64,000 nucleotides of DNA, taken from Smallanthus sonchifolius (lineage: Eukaryota > Streptophyta > Magnoliopsida > Asterales > Asteraceae). The notes beneath the pieces were generated by a model, which worked only from the letters and a program-made list of their open reading frames with translations, was not told the origin of the DNA and did not search any database. Below, piece after piece: positions 42,284-54,544 of the stretch. Both the position numbers and the translations under genes were made by a program. Positions within the stretch are counted from its first letter, which is position 1. The number at the start of each line of letters is the position of its first letter. Where the stretch lies: positions 29,851,001 through 29,915,000 of the forward strand of contig CM042035.1 of assembly GCA_023525975.1 (NCBI GenBank), read 5' to 3'.

Positions 42284-45200
42284 ATCTCTATCATGTGCAA
42301 GGACAGCCAGGTCACAAGAATAACACCTGGGTGGTAGACAGTGGTTGTTCCAGGCACATGACAAGCAACAGATCCATCCTCTCCAACTTCAGACACTTCA
42401 ATAGAGGATATGTTTCCTTTGGAAGTGACTCAAAGGGAGGATCCATTACTGGACAAGGAACTGTGTCCAACGAAAGAATGAGCATTGATAAGGTCAACTA
42501 TGTAAAAGAATTGGACTTCAATCTCATGAGTGTATCCCAGGTTCTCATGAGTGTATCCCAGGTCTGTGATCAAAAGCATTGGATGCTCTTCACAGATAAA
42601 GAATGCTTTGTACTGTCTCCAGGCTTATCCAAACCTCCTCCAGAAAATATTTTATTAACTGCTCAGAGAAAAGAAAATCTCTATGTACTGGACATGAATG
42701 AAGTCACTCCATCTGGAAGTGTTTCCTGTTTTCTGTCAAAAGCCTCGGTTGATGAATCAGCTCTCTGGCACAGGAGATTAAGTCATGTTACTATCAAAAC
42801 TATTAACAAACTGGTGAAGGATAATCTTGTCAGAGGGCTTCCTGACAAAGAATTTCAGCTAGAAGACCACTGCATTGCTTGCTTAAAGGGGAAGCAACAC
42901 AAGAGTTCTCACAAGCCCAAGACCTTGAATACAAATGACACTCCACTACAGCTACTGCATATGGATCTCTTTAGTCCTACAAATGTCATGTCAATGGGAA
43001 AGAAGTCATACTGTCTGGTGATAACTGATGACTACACCAGATTCTCATGGGTATACTTCTTGAGAACTAAAGATGAAACTGCTAAAATTCTCAAATCCTA
43101 CATTCTTAGGGTAGAGAATCAAAGCAATCAAAAGGTGAATATCATAAGGTGTGATCAGGGCACAGAGTTCAAGAACCACACTTTGAACTGTTTCTGTGAA
43201 AGCAAGGGGATAGAAAGACAATACAGTGCTCCAAGAACTCCTCAACAAAATGGAGTTGCTGAAAGGAGAAACAGAACTCTAATTAAGTCAGCAAGATCTA
43301 TGTTAGCTTACTCAAAACTGCCTCTCACATTCTGGGCAGAAGCAGTTAGCACAGCCTGCTATGTGCAAAATAGAGTTCTCATTGTCAAGCCCCTCAACAA
43401 GACACCTTATGAACTTTGGTTTCAAAGAGTTCCCTACATTGGGTTTCTAAAGCCTTTTGGGTGTCTATGCACCATTCTCATCACACATGGGGTTCTTCCT
43501 AAGTTTGGTGCCAAATCTGATGAAGGATATTTTGTGGGCTATTCCTCTCAATCAATGGCCTACAGAGTATTCAATTCAAGAACAAAAATTGTGGTAGAAT
43601 CAGCAAATGTGGAATGTAGAGAACACATTAAAGGCCCAAACTGGCTCTTTCACATAGGCTCCTTCTCCCAAATATTTGAGCCTCTCATTTTCTCAAATAT
43701 GGAGTCTACCTCTACACAAACACCTGCCTCCACTTCATCCACTGACTACAGACTGGATTTTCCCAAATCTTCTATCAGTCTGAGAAGACCATCCATTGAT
43801 CCTCCATCAGTTGTGGAAGCAATTGAAGCAAGTGAAGCCGGAACAAGACTCTCCAATGTCACCGGCAGCAGCCTGTCTGAAACTGAAAATTTAGATGAAG
43901 ACTTTTCGGTAAATGTTGTAGATGATGTTGATGTTATTGCTGAAAATATTGATGTGGTTGCTGATGTTGAAGACTCTTCCACCATGAATGAAGAGACCCC
44001 TGATCAAAATCAAAGCAATCTAGAACCAGATGAGAGAGGCATTGTAGTCAAGAACAAAGCCAGACTTGTAGCTCAAGGCTGCACTCAGGAAGAAGGAAAT
44101 GACTATGATGAAGTCTTTGTTCCTGTTGCCAGGCTGGAGGCCATCAGAATCTTCCTGACATATGTTGCATCCAAAAATTTCACTGTCTATCAAATGGATG
44201 TAAAGACTGCCTTTCTGTATGGGAAAATTGGTGAGGAAGTATACGTCAAACAGCCTCCAGGCTTTGTAGATCCTGCACATCAAACTTAAGTGTTCAGACT
44301 AGACAAAGCTCTATATGGCTTACATCAAGCACCAAGAGCCTGGTATGAAACTTTGTCAGGATATCTACTAAGCAACAACTTCAGAAGAGGTGCTATTGAC
44401 CAGATCTTGTTTATCAAAGATGAAGGGGGAGAAATCTTACTAGTTCAAATCTATGTTGATGATATCATCTTTGGATCAACAAGGAAAAGGCTGTGCAAAG
44501 ACTTTGAGATTCTGATGCACTCAAAGTTTGAAATGAGTTCAATGGGTGAACTAAATTTCTTTTTGGGTCTACAAGTCAAACAAGTCCCAAATGGAATCTT
44601 CACCAGCCAATCCAAATATGTAAAGAGCATTTTGGAAAGATTCAAGATGGCTGACTGCTCTGCTGCAAGTGCACCATCAACTGACTCCAGAAAAAGATGG
44701 CCAAGACACTGATCAACATCAGTACCGTGAAATGATAGGGTCTCTCATGTATCTCACTGCCTCAAGGCCAGATATCATGTTTGTAGTATGTCTCTGTGCA
44801 AGATTTCAAGCAGCTCCAAAGGTTTCACATCTTCAAGCTGTCAAGAGAATTATTAGATACCTAAAGGGAGCCCCAAGACTTGGGCTTTGGTACTCTAAAA
44901 ATGACAAGTTCAATCTGTATGCATACACTGACAGTGATTATGAGGGATGCAACTTGGACAAAAATTCCACATCAGGGGGATGTCAGTTTCTAGGAGGGAG
45001 ACTGATTTCATGGCAGTGCAAGAAGCAAACATGTGTTTCAACTTCTACAGCTGAAGCAGAATACATTGCAGCTTCAAGTTGCTGTGCACAAGTCATCTGG
45101 ATACAAAATCAAATGTTGGATTATGGGATGACTTTCAGGGCAACTCCAATTCACATTAACAACATGAGTGCTATATCAATCATAAACAATCCATTGCATC

Positions 45201-45382
45201 ACTCCAAGACAAAGCACATTGACATCGGGTATCATTTCATAAGAGATCAAGCTGAGAAAAAGAGGATTATTTTAACCAAAGTTCATACCAATGAGTAATA
45301 TGCTGATTTATTTACAAAACCTTTTGATGAAGCTAGATTTAGATATTTAGTTGAATCCATTGGTATGATGAACTTTGATTAA
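42280..45382 (+). pseudogene. pol: Copia B pol (deleted and shifted)
   Basis: The pol frame opens at 42280, overlapping the gag stop by 4 bases. Protease (WVVDSGCSRHMTS), integrase (HRRLSHV, CIACLKGKQH, CDQGTEF, NGVAERRNRT), RT (YVDD near 44456) and RNase H (YTDSDYEG, STAEAEYIAA) are all present. About 345 bp are missing in frame near 44030, removing the linker and N-terminus of RT. A 21-bp tandem copy (42524-42565) repeats LMSVSQV. An in-frame stop lies at 44287, a 14-bp deletion near 44660 shifts the frame, and TAA at 45296 cuts it again. The natural stop is 45380-45382. Confidence 0.92.
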
Positions 45383-45443
45383 AATCTATCTCTAAAATTC
45401 TGTTTTAAAATGTGTTTTGTCTTTTGTTGTAAATAAAAGTTAT

Positions 45444-45708
45444 GAGTCAGCAGCCTTTTTGTCCTTCAGCTGCTGACAGGTTTAATCTTCAGCAGCAAAG
45501 GATTTGCCACTGACTGCTTTAAGTTATCAGCAGGAACAGGTTTCCTGCGGATAGCTTTAAGGCTGTCAGCAGCAACATCCTTGTTGCAGATCATTGAATC
45601 TATCAGCACCAATTAAGTTTGTTGCTGACAGACTTAACCTTTCGCATCAACCAAGCTTGCAGCGGACAGGCTTATCCATCCACAGCAACCAAGTTTGCTG
45701 CTGATGGT
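45444..45708. repeat. Palindrome-rich spacer between pol and ORF3 (B)
   Basis: It matches 8838-9090 of A in position and style. TCAGCAGC and GCTGCTGA words form a run of imperfect hairpins. Confidence 0.75.
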
Positions 45709-45782
45709 TAAATTTAAATCCAAATTAACTTTTACCCGCTGTAAAAATTAATGTCAGTCTTTACCATGACTGCCTCGGTGTA

Positions 45783-45860
45783 TTACAGCTGTAACAGTAA
45801 AAAGTGAATAAGGTTGTACTGTACAAGTCATTTTGCTTTTTCCCTCCTCTGCCGTTATAA
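45783..45860 (+). promoter_or_regulatory. Candidate internal promoter of ORF3 (B)
   Basis: TTACAGCTGTAA (45783-45794), TTGTACTGTACAA (45814-45826) and CCGTTATAA (45852-45860) keep the order and near spacing seen in A. This lies about 170 bp before the ORF3 ATG. Confidence 0.4.
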
Positions 45861-46023
45861 GAACAAATCAAATTTCCTTACTACCTCTTCACATTCAATT
45901 TCACCCTAAACCCACATCACTTTCTCTCAAGTCCTCACCACATTCAAAGCCTTCCATCCTTAAAACATTCAAAGCTTTCCATATTCTTAAACCTTCAAAC
46001 CTTCCCTCCAAAATCAAACAACA

Positions 46024-49000
46024 ATGGCAGACATCAATAACCCTAATGATAAGTTCTCCCCGTACCACAACCTTACAGCATACTTAACCAAGGGAAATAA
46101 ATCTGAAGGATTCGATGATATGATCGACTTCCTATGCCGATCAAATATCCATTTTGTCCTCACAACCAACCCTACCATATATATCCCTCATATGGAGGAT
46201 TTCTGGAATACCGCCGTCTACTCTACCGAACAGGGGATTCCCCAAATAAAAGCCAAGGTAGATGGCAAGGACATCATCATCTCTGAAGCTACCCTCCGAA
46301 AACATCTTAAGCTTCAGGATGAGGGAGCAGCCATCTCATACTCAAAGGACAAGTACATGAGGACCTTTGTATCCATAGGGTACACTGGAAATCAAAATGA
46401 GTATACAATCGAGAAGGCGCTGATGGGCCCTCCATGGAAGTATCTCTGCCACACTCTTCTCCAATGCATATCTCAAAAGAGAAGTGGATGGCATCAAGTG
46501 AGCTCCGCACTTTCCTCTGCTTTTCATGGTATGATTACTGGCCTAGGTTTCAACTTTGCACACCTCATCTTTGAGGGTTTGAGATATGACCTTCAAGAGG
46601 GTGCAAAGCAACAATTTTTTATGTACCCAAGATTCTTGCAGGAGGTTTTCAACCAGGAACTAAAAGAACTCTCAAAACCTGCAAGAATCTACATCATGTT
46701 GGGACATAAAAATAATATTTTTCAAAGTATGAGAACTGTTTCCAAAAAGTTCTCTGGGGTCAATGTTCCATTGTTATCTACAATGCTGAACATACAAAGT
46801 ACCCCGGGTGACAGTTCAGCAATCCCAGCTGATACTGACCCCACACCCTCCACATCACATCCTGAACAACAATCTGCTTCCACCATTCGAACCCCTGTGC
46901 ATACTACTAAGGATGCACAGGTACAAAAATCACTTACATCTGTATTGGATGTTATCGTCAACTGGAACAAAGGGCCCCAGTTGCAACGACATACACCAGA
47001 AAAAGGAGCAAGAAGACTCCTTCTCTTCTTGTCTCAAAGGCCCAAACCCAACCTCTAAGCCATCATTCAGAATCCCAACATTCTGATGAGAATACCAAAA
47101 GGGATAGCCACAACAGTAGAGAGACTTCCTTGGAAGCCTCTCTATTAGGATCAGGATCACATCCCGGATCCATAGAGCAACCCCCTGAGCCATTCCATTA
47201 TTTCTCTTCTCTGAACCTAGGTGCAGAGGCACCTGGTCAAGATGATATACCTTCTCCAACAACCAATATATCGGAGGTATTGATTGACTTGGTTGCGGGT
47301 GCACCCAACCCAGGTTCATCACCCAAGAAGGTTCACTATTTTAGTATTGATAGAGTGAATGTGGAAAGGGCTATCACTACTCCTGGTACATCAACTGCCC
47401 AGGAGGACAGTGATAACATAGCTAAGACCCTAACCACGACAACTCACAGTGAGGATGTTTCCTGTGAAACACTCTTCACTGAGAGGAATCCCACACGCCA
47501 AGAAAACCAGGGTGATGGGGATGCAGAGGCTAGGCCTAAGGCCCCATCTAGCTCCAAGTATTCCACAACTGTGGATGAGGACAGACTGAAACTTCATAAC
47601 TTGGAATTGACGGCCAGGGTGGCAATGCTAGAGGCTGAAGTGTCCAAACTAAGACACCAAGTCTCTATGCATGAAGCCCATCAATGCCCAACTGTGCCTA
47701 CTCCCTCTCTTGTATCAGTGGGAACTCAAACAGATACATCCCTTTTCACTGATGCAACCAAAAAGGGGGAGGTGGTTACTAAGGAAGATGATGCTGACAG
47801 TCTCGAAGAATGGATACAAGAGCAGACAATGTTTCAAAGTTCCCTATATAAACCTGCTTTTGTTCAAATCCATGACTTGCCAGACTCAATAGATGAAGAG
47901 GAAGATGTCACTGAGGATTGGAAGTTAGTCGTCCGAGTTGTTGATGAGGTGCTACAAGAAAAAACTCTCCATGAAGACACACCTCCATCATTCAGCATTC
48001 TTCCTGAAGCTGCAGCCATAATAAGTCATTCATCTACCCCCCCAACTCTTCCTAATTTCAAAGAAGCTAGAATTTGACTCCATTCTAGCTTAGGGGTATG
48101 ATGGAATAACTGAGAGATTCTGGATTGGATGGGAGTTTAGTGGAGTAGAAGAGCTAAACTGGAACTCTCTTAATGCCCACCAAGTTCTCAATCTGTATCT
48201 GACAAAATGCATCAACACTTCATCAGATCTCTCAACAGAACTTGCAATCAGCAGGTTCTATGACTTAATGGAGGATGACATGCCCTGGTTTGAAAGACTA
48301 CTAAAAGAAGCAAACAGGGTGGCTTATCCTGAATCTTCATCAGCAACAGAACAAAGACTGGCTCCGAGAAGACTTGACATAATCAGGAGCAGTGCTTTAA
48401 CTGAAGAAGAGGTTATCTGCTGGAGAAGATTCATGTACAACATAATGGTCAGGGATGTGGAAGTGCAAGGATGGATAAGCACTGACTCCCATGACTTCAC
48501 CTTCTTCCTGAGCAATGGATCTTCTCTCTCAATCAACATCAAAGAGATCTTGCTCCTACCTTCAGCCTTCCTGCATAAGGTCTTTGAGCTCAGATCACTC
48601 ATCTTCAATGTCAACTCCTTAGAAAGTCAAGAAATGATCAAAATCATCAAGGCTTCTCTTTATAAGGAGGAATTTGGATCTGACTCATTCCTATCCTTTT
48701 TCTCTTCTCCAACAGTCAGACTAAACCCAGAAGAAGAATCAAAAAGAAGAGACGAGGAAAATATGAAAGAAGCATGGAAAGAAGTGACAGGTATGGAATG
48801 GAAAGAAGATGAAGAAAGTTCCCTTCCCTTGTCCATTCCCCAAAATGCCAATGAAGCTGAAGCTGAGATCCCAACATCATCTACTACATCTGCTGTTGTG
48901 GTCCATGAAGCTGAAGCTGATGCTGATGCATCCAACAAAGATAAGGGAAAGGGACTAATGACCAAAGAAGATGAAGAAAGAATTGAGAAGAAGAAAGAAA

Positions 49001-50298
49001 AGGAGGATAGAAGAAGAAGAAGAGGAGATAGCTGAACTAAAGAAAGCTCAAGACAGAAAAACAACCATTCTCCTCAAAGAACAAAGGATCCAGCTGTATG
49101 CAAAACAACTGGATGATCTGAAAGTAAAAATTCCTGCAGTTTATCAAATTGAAGAAGATGAAGCTCTTGCTCTTCAACTGTAGGAATAATTCAACAAAGA
49201 AGAAGAAGAGATAGAGAAGAAGAAGAAGAAGAAGAAGAAGAAGAAGAAGAAGGAATAAGCTAAGTTCAGAATAACTGATTCTGAACTAGCCAAAGAAATG
49301 AGAGAGGAGTGGGTAAAGGCTCTGGTTTCTCAAGGTGAGGATACACACTACCTTGAGAAACTATCAAATAAAGAAATCTACAGAGCCTTCATGGGTCAAC
49401 AGGGTCAATTGGCAAACAAGAAAAGGGCTGAAGAAGAAGAAAAAGCCAAACAAAAGTCCAAGAAGACCATTGCCTTTAACCGAAGATCCCATGAAGAAAG
49501 GAAGATCATGATTGACTTCCTTAAGGCTAGAGGATAGAGTGGAAAGAGGCTGGGTCCCATGAACTTCATGAACCTGCAAGCCCTCTACCTTAAAGTCAAG
49601 AAGGATGAGGAAGAAAGACTGGGGAAGAAAGGCTCCAAGAAGAGTGTAATCATTCAAGAAGAAGAAAGGAAAACAAAGAAACCCAAGCCTTTTCCCTCAC
49701 CCAACACTTCCTCAATCCAACAACCTTCCACTCTCCATCTAAGAACTCCCTCCTCTCCACCCTCAAAGTCCAAATCCTCACACCCAGCTCCTACTCATCA
49801 ACAACCTCCCAAAAAGAAACACAAACCTACTTCCAAACCAGAAGACTCAAGAGAAATAGTCATCTGGTCATACAGCTCTCAAGACCAATGGTTTGAAGTT
49901 TTCAAGGGGAGGACAGAAGTTAAAAGATCAATTTATATATCTGTTGATGAGGTACTACAGCTTCCAGATTCTGAGCCCGTGAATGAAGGTGGGAGACATC
50001 TGCTGCTAGTAATCAAACATCACTTCAACCCTAGCAGAGATGAAATCCTTGATGTCAAACCTCTCCAATCCCACTCTCCATTCATCAGCTGGTCCTACAA
50101 TGCTGAAAAGATGAGTTCACATTGACAGATGTTAAAGGACAGAAGATGAGGAGTTTAAGAAAAGCTATCTTCAAAATGGCCAGCAAAGACATCAAGACTC
50201 TATCTGAACTTTCTCTTAACAATCCCAGCAAGGACCAGAGAGGATATGAGGTTGAAAGAATTTTCAGCCACATGCAAAAGCTTCAGCAACAAAAGTAG
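46024..50298 (+). pseudogene. Third ORF of copia B (ORF3), broken
   Basis: The ATG at 46024 (MADINNPNDKFSPYHNL) starts a conserved module of about 260 residues that aligns with A. Then follow a coiled coil with SVGTQTD, the IGWEFSGVEELNWNSLNA block (in a shifted frame near 48130), the FLSNGSSLSINIKEIL block, Lys/Glu helices with an AAG tract (49211-49252), a Pro/Ser tail, SVDEVLQLPDSE and a C-terminal block. Frame changes lie near 47040, 48070, 49000 and 50110. In-frame stops occur near 49181 and 49535. The final TAG is 50296-50298. The function is unknown, and there is no membrane segment. Confidence 0.8.
49211..49252 (+). repeat. AAG microsatellite inside ORF3 of B
   Basis: About 13 AAG/GAA repeats encode a Lys/Glu run. 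A has a shorter tract at the same place. Confidence 0.85.
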
Positions 50299-50324
50299 TA
50301 AGAGAGTTTTGGTAGCATCAGTCT

Positions 50325-50334
50325 AGGGGGAGTT
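50325..50334 (+). other. Polypurine tract of B
   Basis: AGGGGGAGTT lies directly before the 3' LTR. Confidence 0.85.
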
Positions 50335-51075
50335 TGTAGAAATAAAGACTTATGGTTACAAAATTCTCTAAGTACAAATGCTGCTGATCTCAAAGATTGA
50401 TGCTGATCGACAAAGTTGCAGCTGATAGGCTTTATCCGCTGCTGACCAAAGCTGCAGCTGATAAGTCTTATCAGCTGCTGACCAAAGTTGCAGCTGATAG
50501 GCCTTATCTGCTGCTGACCAAAGTTGCAGCTGATAGGCCTTATCCACTGAAGATCAAAGTTGCAGCTGATAGCCTTTTCACTAAAGATCAAACGTTGTAG
50601 CTGACTGTTCTTGATAAAGCAACCAATACCACTGACAACTTTCTGCTATTACACTGACACACTCCACACAGAAAGAATGTCATTGGCACAAGACACTAAA
50701 AGACAACGACGCTTTCCTTTTGAGTATTCAAGCAATGATGTAAAGAAGACGTTTGAATAAAGTTAACCTTTGTAGTTATTATTATTGTCTGTATATGTAG
50801 AATAGTTTCAATACAAGATCAACGGTGTGTGTTAGATCTGATCCTTAGAATCAAGGGTCTGTCTTGATTCTAAGTTACTATATAAGTAGTACTTAGATTC
50901 ATTGTAAAAGTACTTTTTTCTTAAGAGTTTTCTCTGTAATCTTGTAACACTTGAAGCTTAATACAAATTGCATTTATCAGTATTCTTCTTGTCTACTTGT
51001 TTACTTTGCTTAAGTTGTGATTGTTTCCGCCAATCTCAACCAGAATAGAACCATCTTGTATTTACCGATCCTACA
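50335..51075 (+). repeat. 3' LTR of B (741 bp)
   Basis: It has the same ends as the 5' LTR and about 5% difference by hand count. Confidence 0.95.
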
Positions 51076-51080
51076 AAACC
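51076..51080. repeat. Target-site duplication of B, right (AAACC)
   Basis: It is identical to 38378-38382. Confidence 0.92.
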
Positions 51081-52741
51081 ATCTTTGATATAAACAGTTC
51101 TCTGTTTACTCACACACTCATCAAAGACATTTTGTTGCATCTTCCACTTTGCAACAATTACCCGTTCTTTTATTAACTCTGTTTCAGATGTGACAAGTTT
51201 TTCTGAAAGATCCTTTATTAAAACATCCTTTTTATCCAGATATTCTTTAAAAGTTACATTATCTTTAAAAGTGCTTTGATTTTTCTTGTAAAATTAACTT
51301 CATTTTGTTTCAATTCTTTGTTTACCCTTTTTAGCTTATCATTTTCAGCAAGTAAGAATGTGTTTGCTGCATGATAATTCTGCATTCTTTCTACACACAC
51401 AGAGGAACAGATATCAGATTCATTATCAGAATTTACCTCAATCTCGGATGAAGTTTCATTAGAATAAACAGCTTTACCCTTTCCTTTATCATCGGTTTTG
51501 AGTGCACAAACATTGGCAATCTCAGCTAGTCATCAAGGCTTCATCAATTTCATCCTCAGCAGTTGGAGCCTTCTTTGACTTGTCAGTTTCATCAATCATC
51601 TCCACTAGCTTAACTCCGCTTCCCTCAACCTTCTTTTTATTGTGCTTGGTACACTCACGAGCGAAGTTACCAAGCTGTTGAAAGTTGTAGCATCTGAGTT
51701 TAGCTTTGTCAAAATCAACCTTTTTCCCAAACTGCAGCTTATCCTTCCCAACCTTCTGCAGATACTTTTTAGCCCCCACAGCTATCATGGCCATCTACTA
51801 TTTCAAGTCCATATATTCTAAGTCATCAGGATTGATCTTAACAAGATCCTCTACGTCATGCACAGCAAGTTGAAGCTTTCATATTACCAATGCATCATAG
51901 TTGCTCATGAAAGCTCCAAACAGGGCAATCTGATCTTCAGGAATCTTTCCAGACGACTTGACTTTCTCTCCAGAGGAATGTTCACAGCAACCCTTGCTTT
52001 TCTCAGATTTTGATCCACTGCTTCCTTCACTACTTCCTGAAAACAATGTTGCGTTTGCTGAACCTGAACTGTTTTGCTTATCCTGGTTATTCAGCTCTCT
52101 TTTCTTTGCATCCAATTCATAAGACTCAAGCAGACATATAATATCATCAAGGGATTTACTCTTCAGATCTAGAGTTATGTTCTTAATTATCATATAAGGT
52201 ATGCTCTAGCAGTCTGGTAATGAGTCCAACAGCTTTTTCCCCAGATCATACTCTTCAAATTTCACTCCCATTTTTCTAAGCCTGTTGATCATAGTTGTGA
52301 ATCTGGTCTCCTGTTCACTAAGAGTCTCATTCTTCTTATAGCTAAACATATTGTACTGCTTTAATAGAAGATCGGTTCTGCTTTCCTGAAGAGCTGCATG
52401 TTGCTGTCCATAGACCCTGAGCTGTCCCATGTTGCTCATAATTCAGATACAACTCAGTCGGAATTGCTAGAATAATAGATCCTAAAGCTCTGTTATCCCT
52501 CTCGATCAACTTCTTATCTTTCTCTGAATATAGATCTGGATCTCCAATCGGGACTAACCTATCAGCATTCGCAGTCTTCGAAATATGAGGACCCTTCACA
52601 ATTGATTGCCATAAAGTGTGCTCAGTAAACTTGAAATAAGCCTTCATCATTATTTTCCAATTAGAAAATTCTAATATTGATTTCAGCATCGTCGTGATTT
52701 CCCAATAATCCTCTCAGTATCGTAAACCTTTCCAGCCATTA
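51081..52741 (-). pseudogene. gag: Copia C gag, N-terminal part
   Basis: The minus-strand ATG at 52741 gives MAGKVYDTERIIG. After a frameshift the copia gag core follows (EFSNWKIMMKAYFKFTEHTLWQSI, ELYLNYEQHGTAQGLW, NMFSYKKNETLSEQETRF, DLGKKLLDSLPDC). A knuckle CYNFQQLGNFAREC has its second cysteine changed to phenylalanine. A low-complexity Lys coiled coil leads into the B insertion point. Several stops and shifts are present. It is diverged from A and B, with which it shares the overall order. Confidence 0.82.
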
Positions 52742-53006
52742 TGTACTTGTACTTTGAAACTTGGTCGAAATCAGAAAAACTTCCAACTTAGGACTTTTCG
52801 GTCGAAAACTCTTTTCAGACATGACTTTTCGGTTAAATTGTCGAAGATTTCGAACGCAGATGAATTTTATTCGAGATTTTTTTTGCACTACTTTTTGATC
52901 GAAAACGGTAAACTTTTCAGTCGAAAAGAGAATTCGACTCCTTCAAACAGACTTTCCGGGCAACTCAATAGATGAACACCCCCTTCATATCCAGATCTAT
53001 ATTCAG
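52742..53006 (-). other. C 5' UTR with TTTTCGACCGAAAA motifs
   Basis: No coding frame. It holds at least three TTTTCGA(T/C/G)CGAAAA-type palindromes, like those in the C LTR and ORF3 spacer. The sequence changes abruptly at 53006/53007 to D LTR sequence, and the C 5' LTR is missing. Confidence 0.65.
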
Positions 53007-53700
53007 AGGTGCATAGGTGTGTAAAGACTTTGAAAGAAGGTTTCCCCTAGGTTCTTAGTGTCCTTGCTAAACGTGTGTTGATCGATTGATCTAAGATTAC
53101 CCCTTTCATTCTTCGAATGTATTGTGATAGAGAGACTGAGAGGTGATCTATCTGTAGGGTACTTTAGTGTCGTTGGAGAAACTGAAAGGTAATCCAACTA
53201 GATGGTGAGCGTTATACATTCCTTAGAGTTCCTATTAGGTCACACCTAGAGATTGATCAGGGATCCTTTAGGTATCCTGAGAGTGTCATACTTAGAATCC
53301 CAGTTCAGTTATAGTAACCATAACCGAGAGAAGTCTGAGATTTACATTTATGATTCATACTTAGGTAGTGCTATCTCTATCCCTGATCTCACCCGATTCT
53401 TTTGTCAGATAGTTAGTTGTCGTTAGAGAGTTCTTAGTACTGTTGATTTCATAGTACAACCTTAGTTCGTAAAATCCCCCAATATAATCCAGTTCAGTTA
53501 GTTGAGTCAGAGTCTAGGTTAGTTGTCACTAGTGTCTCGTGGGTTTGATATTCGGACTTCATTAGAATTTACTACATTGATCGGTACACTTGCTGGTTGT
53601 GTGGTCTAGTATTAGGTTGAGTCTAGGTTTATAAATTTAAAGCTAGAGTGTCTAGGTTAGGTTTTATAGTTAGTTTTTATAGACCGTCTGGACGACATCA
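53007..53700 (+). repeat. 5' LTR fragment of D (E-type, truncated)
   Basis: Its reverse complement matches 58261-58912 (LTR of E) over almost all of its length, from GGTGCATAGG to the ATCA before the PBS. About 0.9 kb of the LTR start seen in E is missing here, at the junction with C. Confidence 0.85.
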
Positions 53701-53706
53701 AATTTT

Positions 53707-53725
53707 TGGCGTCGTTTTCGGGGAC
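53707..53725 (+). other. Primer binding site of D (tRNA-Asp type)
   Basis: TGGCGTCGTTTTCGGGGAC is close to the Athila-type site TGGCGCCGTTGCCGGGGA, complementary to tRNA-Asp. It lies six bases after the LTR end. Confidence 0.75.
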
Positions 53726-53977
53726 ACTACATTGGCGATTTCGAGAACGACCCGAGTCGGGGATCTAGCCGTTTTTGTACATATTTGTGTGATTTTTTTT
53801 TATTTTCTAGGATTAGTTTATTTTTCTTCTATTGTATTTTTATTTTTTTATTTTTTTATTTTTTAGGATTAGATTTCGTGTGATTTTTATTTTTGTGTGA
53901 TTTTGTGTTTCTTCGATTTGTTTAGGATTCTTTTCTTTTATTTTTATTGGTTAATCTCACCAGCTACTTTGAGAAAG

Positions 53978-54544
53978 ATGTACAGACTGCAGGTTGGACG
54001 CTTCGAGGAGTGTGTTCCCTCGTGGGAGACTGAATTTGGAGATGTGTTGGCAGATATTATAACCGTCGACGGAGGAGTATGTGACCCTTTTGGTGATATT
54101 GCTGAGTTACAGATATTACTGTTCGGGGAGCCAAAGAGGGAGATCGAGGAAGTAGGAGAGACAGAGGAAGTGGCTAAGGAACCGGAGCAACCACTACATA
54201 TTGGATTTAACCGAGTCGTGGAGGATGTAGATGGTGGATCGCCACCTTTATCAGAGACACCACGAGAGAGGGCACAGAGACGTATGGATCGACAGACGTT
54301 GAGGGTACTTAGATGGTCATACAGGGACCATAGGATTACAACATACTGCAGAGATGACCGATTCCCTCATTACATGCCTTACATCAGGTTTGGTCCAGGT
54401 AGGTTTAAGGACCAGTGGGTCGACTTTGTTACATCTGTCCGAGTGTGTTTAGGCCCTACTGCCGCATTCTTCCGAGCTGACAGTAGGAGGAGGATACTGA
54501 TTCAGGTGAGTGGGAAGAGAATAAAGGAAAAGCCACCTGATTGA
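53978..54544 (+). CDS. Unknown 188-aa protein of element D
   Basis: The frame is intact from ATG 53978 (MYRLQVGRFEECVPSWE) to TGA 54542. I chose this ATG because the upstream codons encode a poly-F/Y leader that looks like noncoding T-rich sequence. The protein has an acidic first half (EVGETEEVAKEPEQPL), an Arg-rich stretch (PRERAQRRMDRQTL) and a C-terminal half rich in aromatic and basic residues (YMPYIRFGPGRFKDQW). I see no zinc knuckle, protease or membrane segment. It lies just after the PBS, where gag would be. I do not recognise it. It may be a gag-derived or element-specific protein. Confidence 0.5.
   Translation: MYRLQVGRFEECVPSWETEFGDVLADIITVDGGVCDPFGDIAELQILLFGEPKREIEEVGETEEVAKEPEQPLHIGFNRVVEDVDGGSPPLSETPRERAQRRMDRQTLRVLRWSYRDHRITTYCRDDRFPHYMPYIRFGPGRFKDQWVDFVTSVRVCLGPTAAFFRADSRRRILIQVSGKRIKEKPPD

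Larger units (their letters stand above)
38383..51075 (+). mobile_element. Ty1/copia element B (SIRE/Maximus-like) with third ORF
   Basis: This is a complete 12.7-kb element with 741-bp LTRs (38383-39123, 50335-51075), a tRNA-Met type PBS, a purine tract, gag, pol and ORF3. It is close to A in protein and layout, with a diverged LTR. By hand I count about 37 differences between its LTRs (about 5%), so it is older than A. It is inserted in the gag of C. Confidence 0.96.
19495..53006 (-). mobile_element. Ty1/copia element C (three-ORF type), host of F and B
   Basis: With F and B removed, about 12.3 kb remains, in order on the minus strand: 5' UTR, gag, pol, long spacer, ORF3, purine tract, and a partial 3' LTR. 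The order matches A and B, but the protein sequence is clearly diverged. Both ends are cut: G adjoins the 3' LTR, and the 5' LTR is missing at 53006, where D-type LTR sequence begins. It is the oldest of the three copia elements by the nesting order. Confidence 0.88.
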
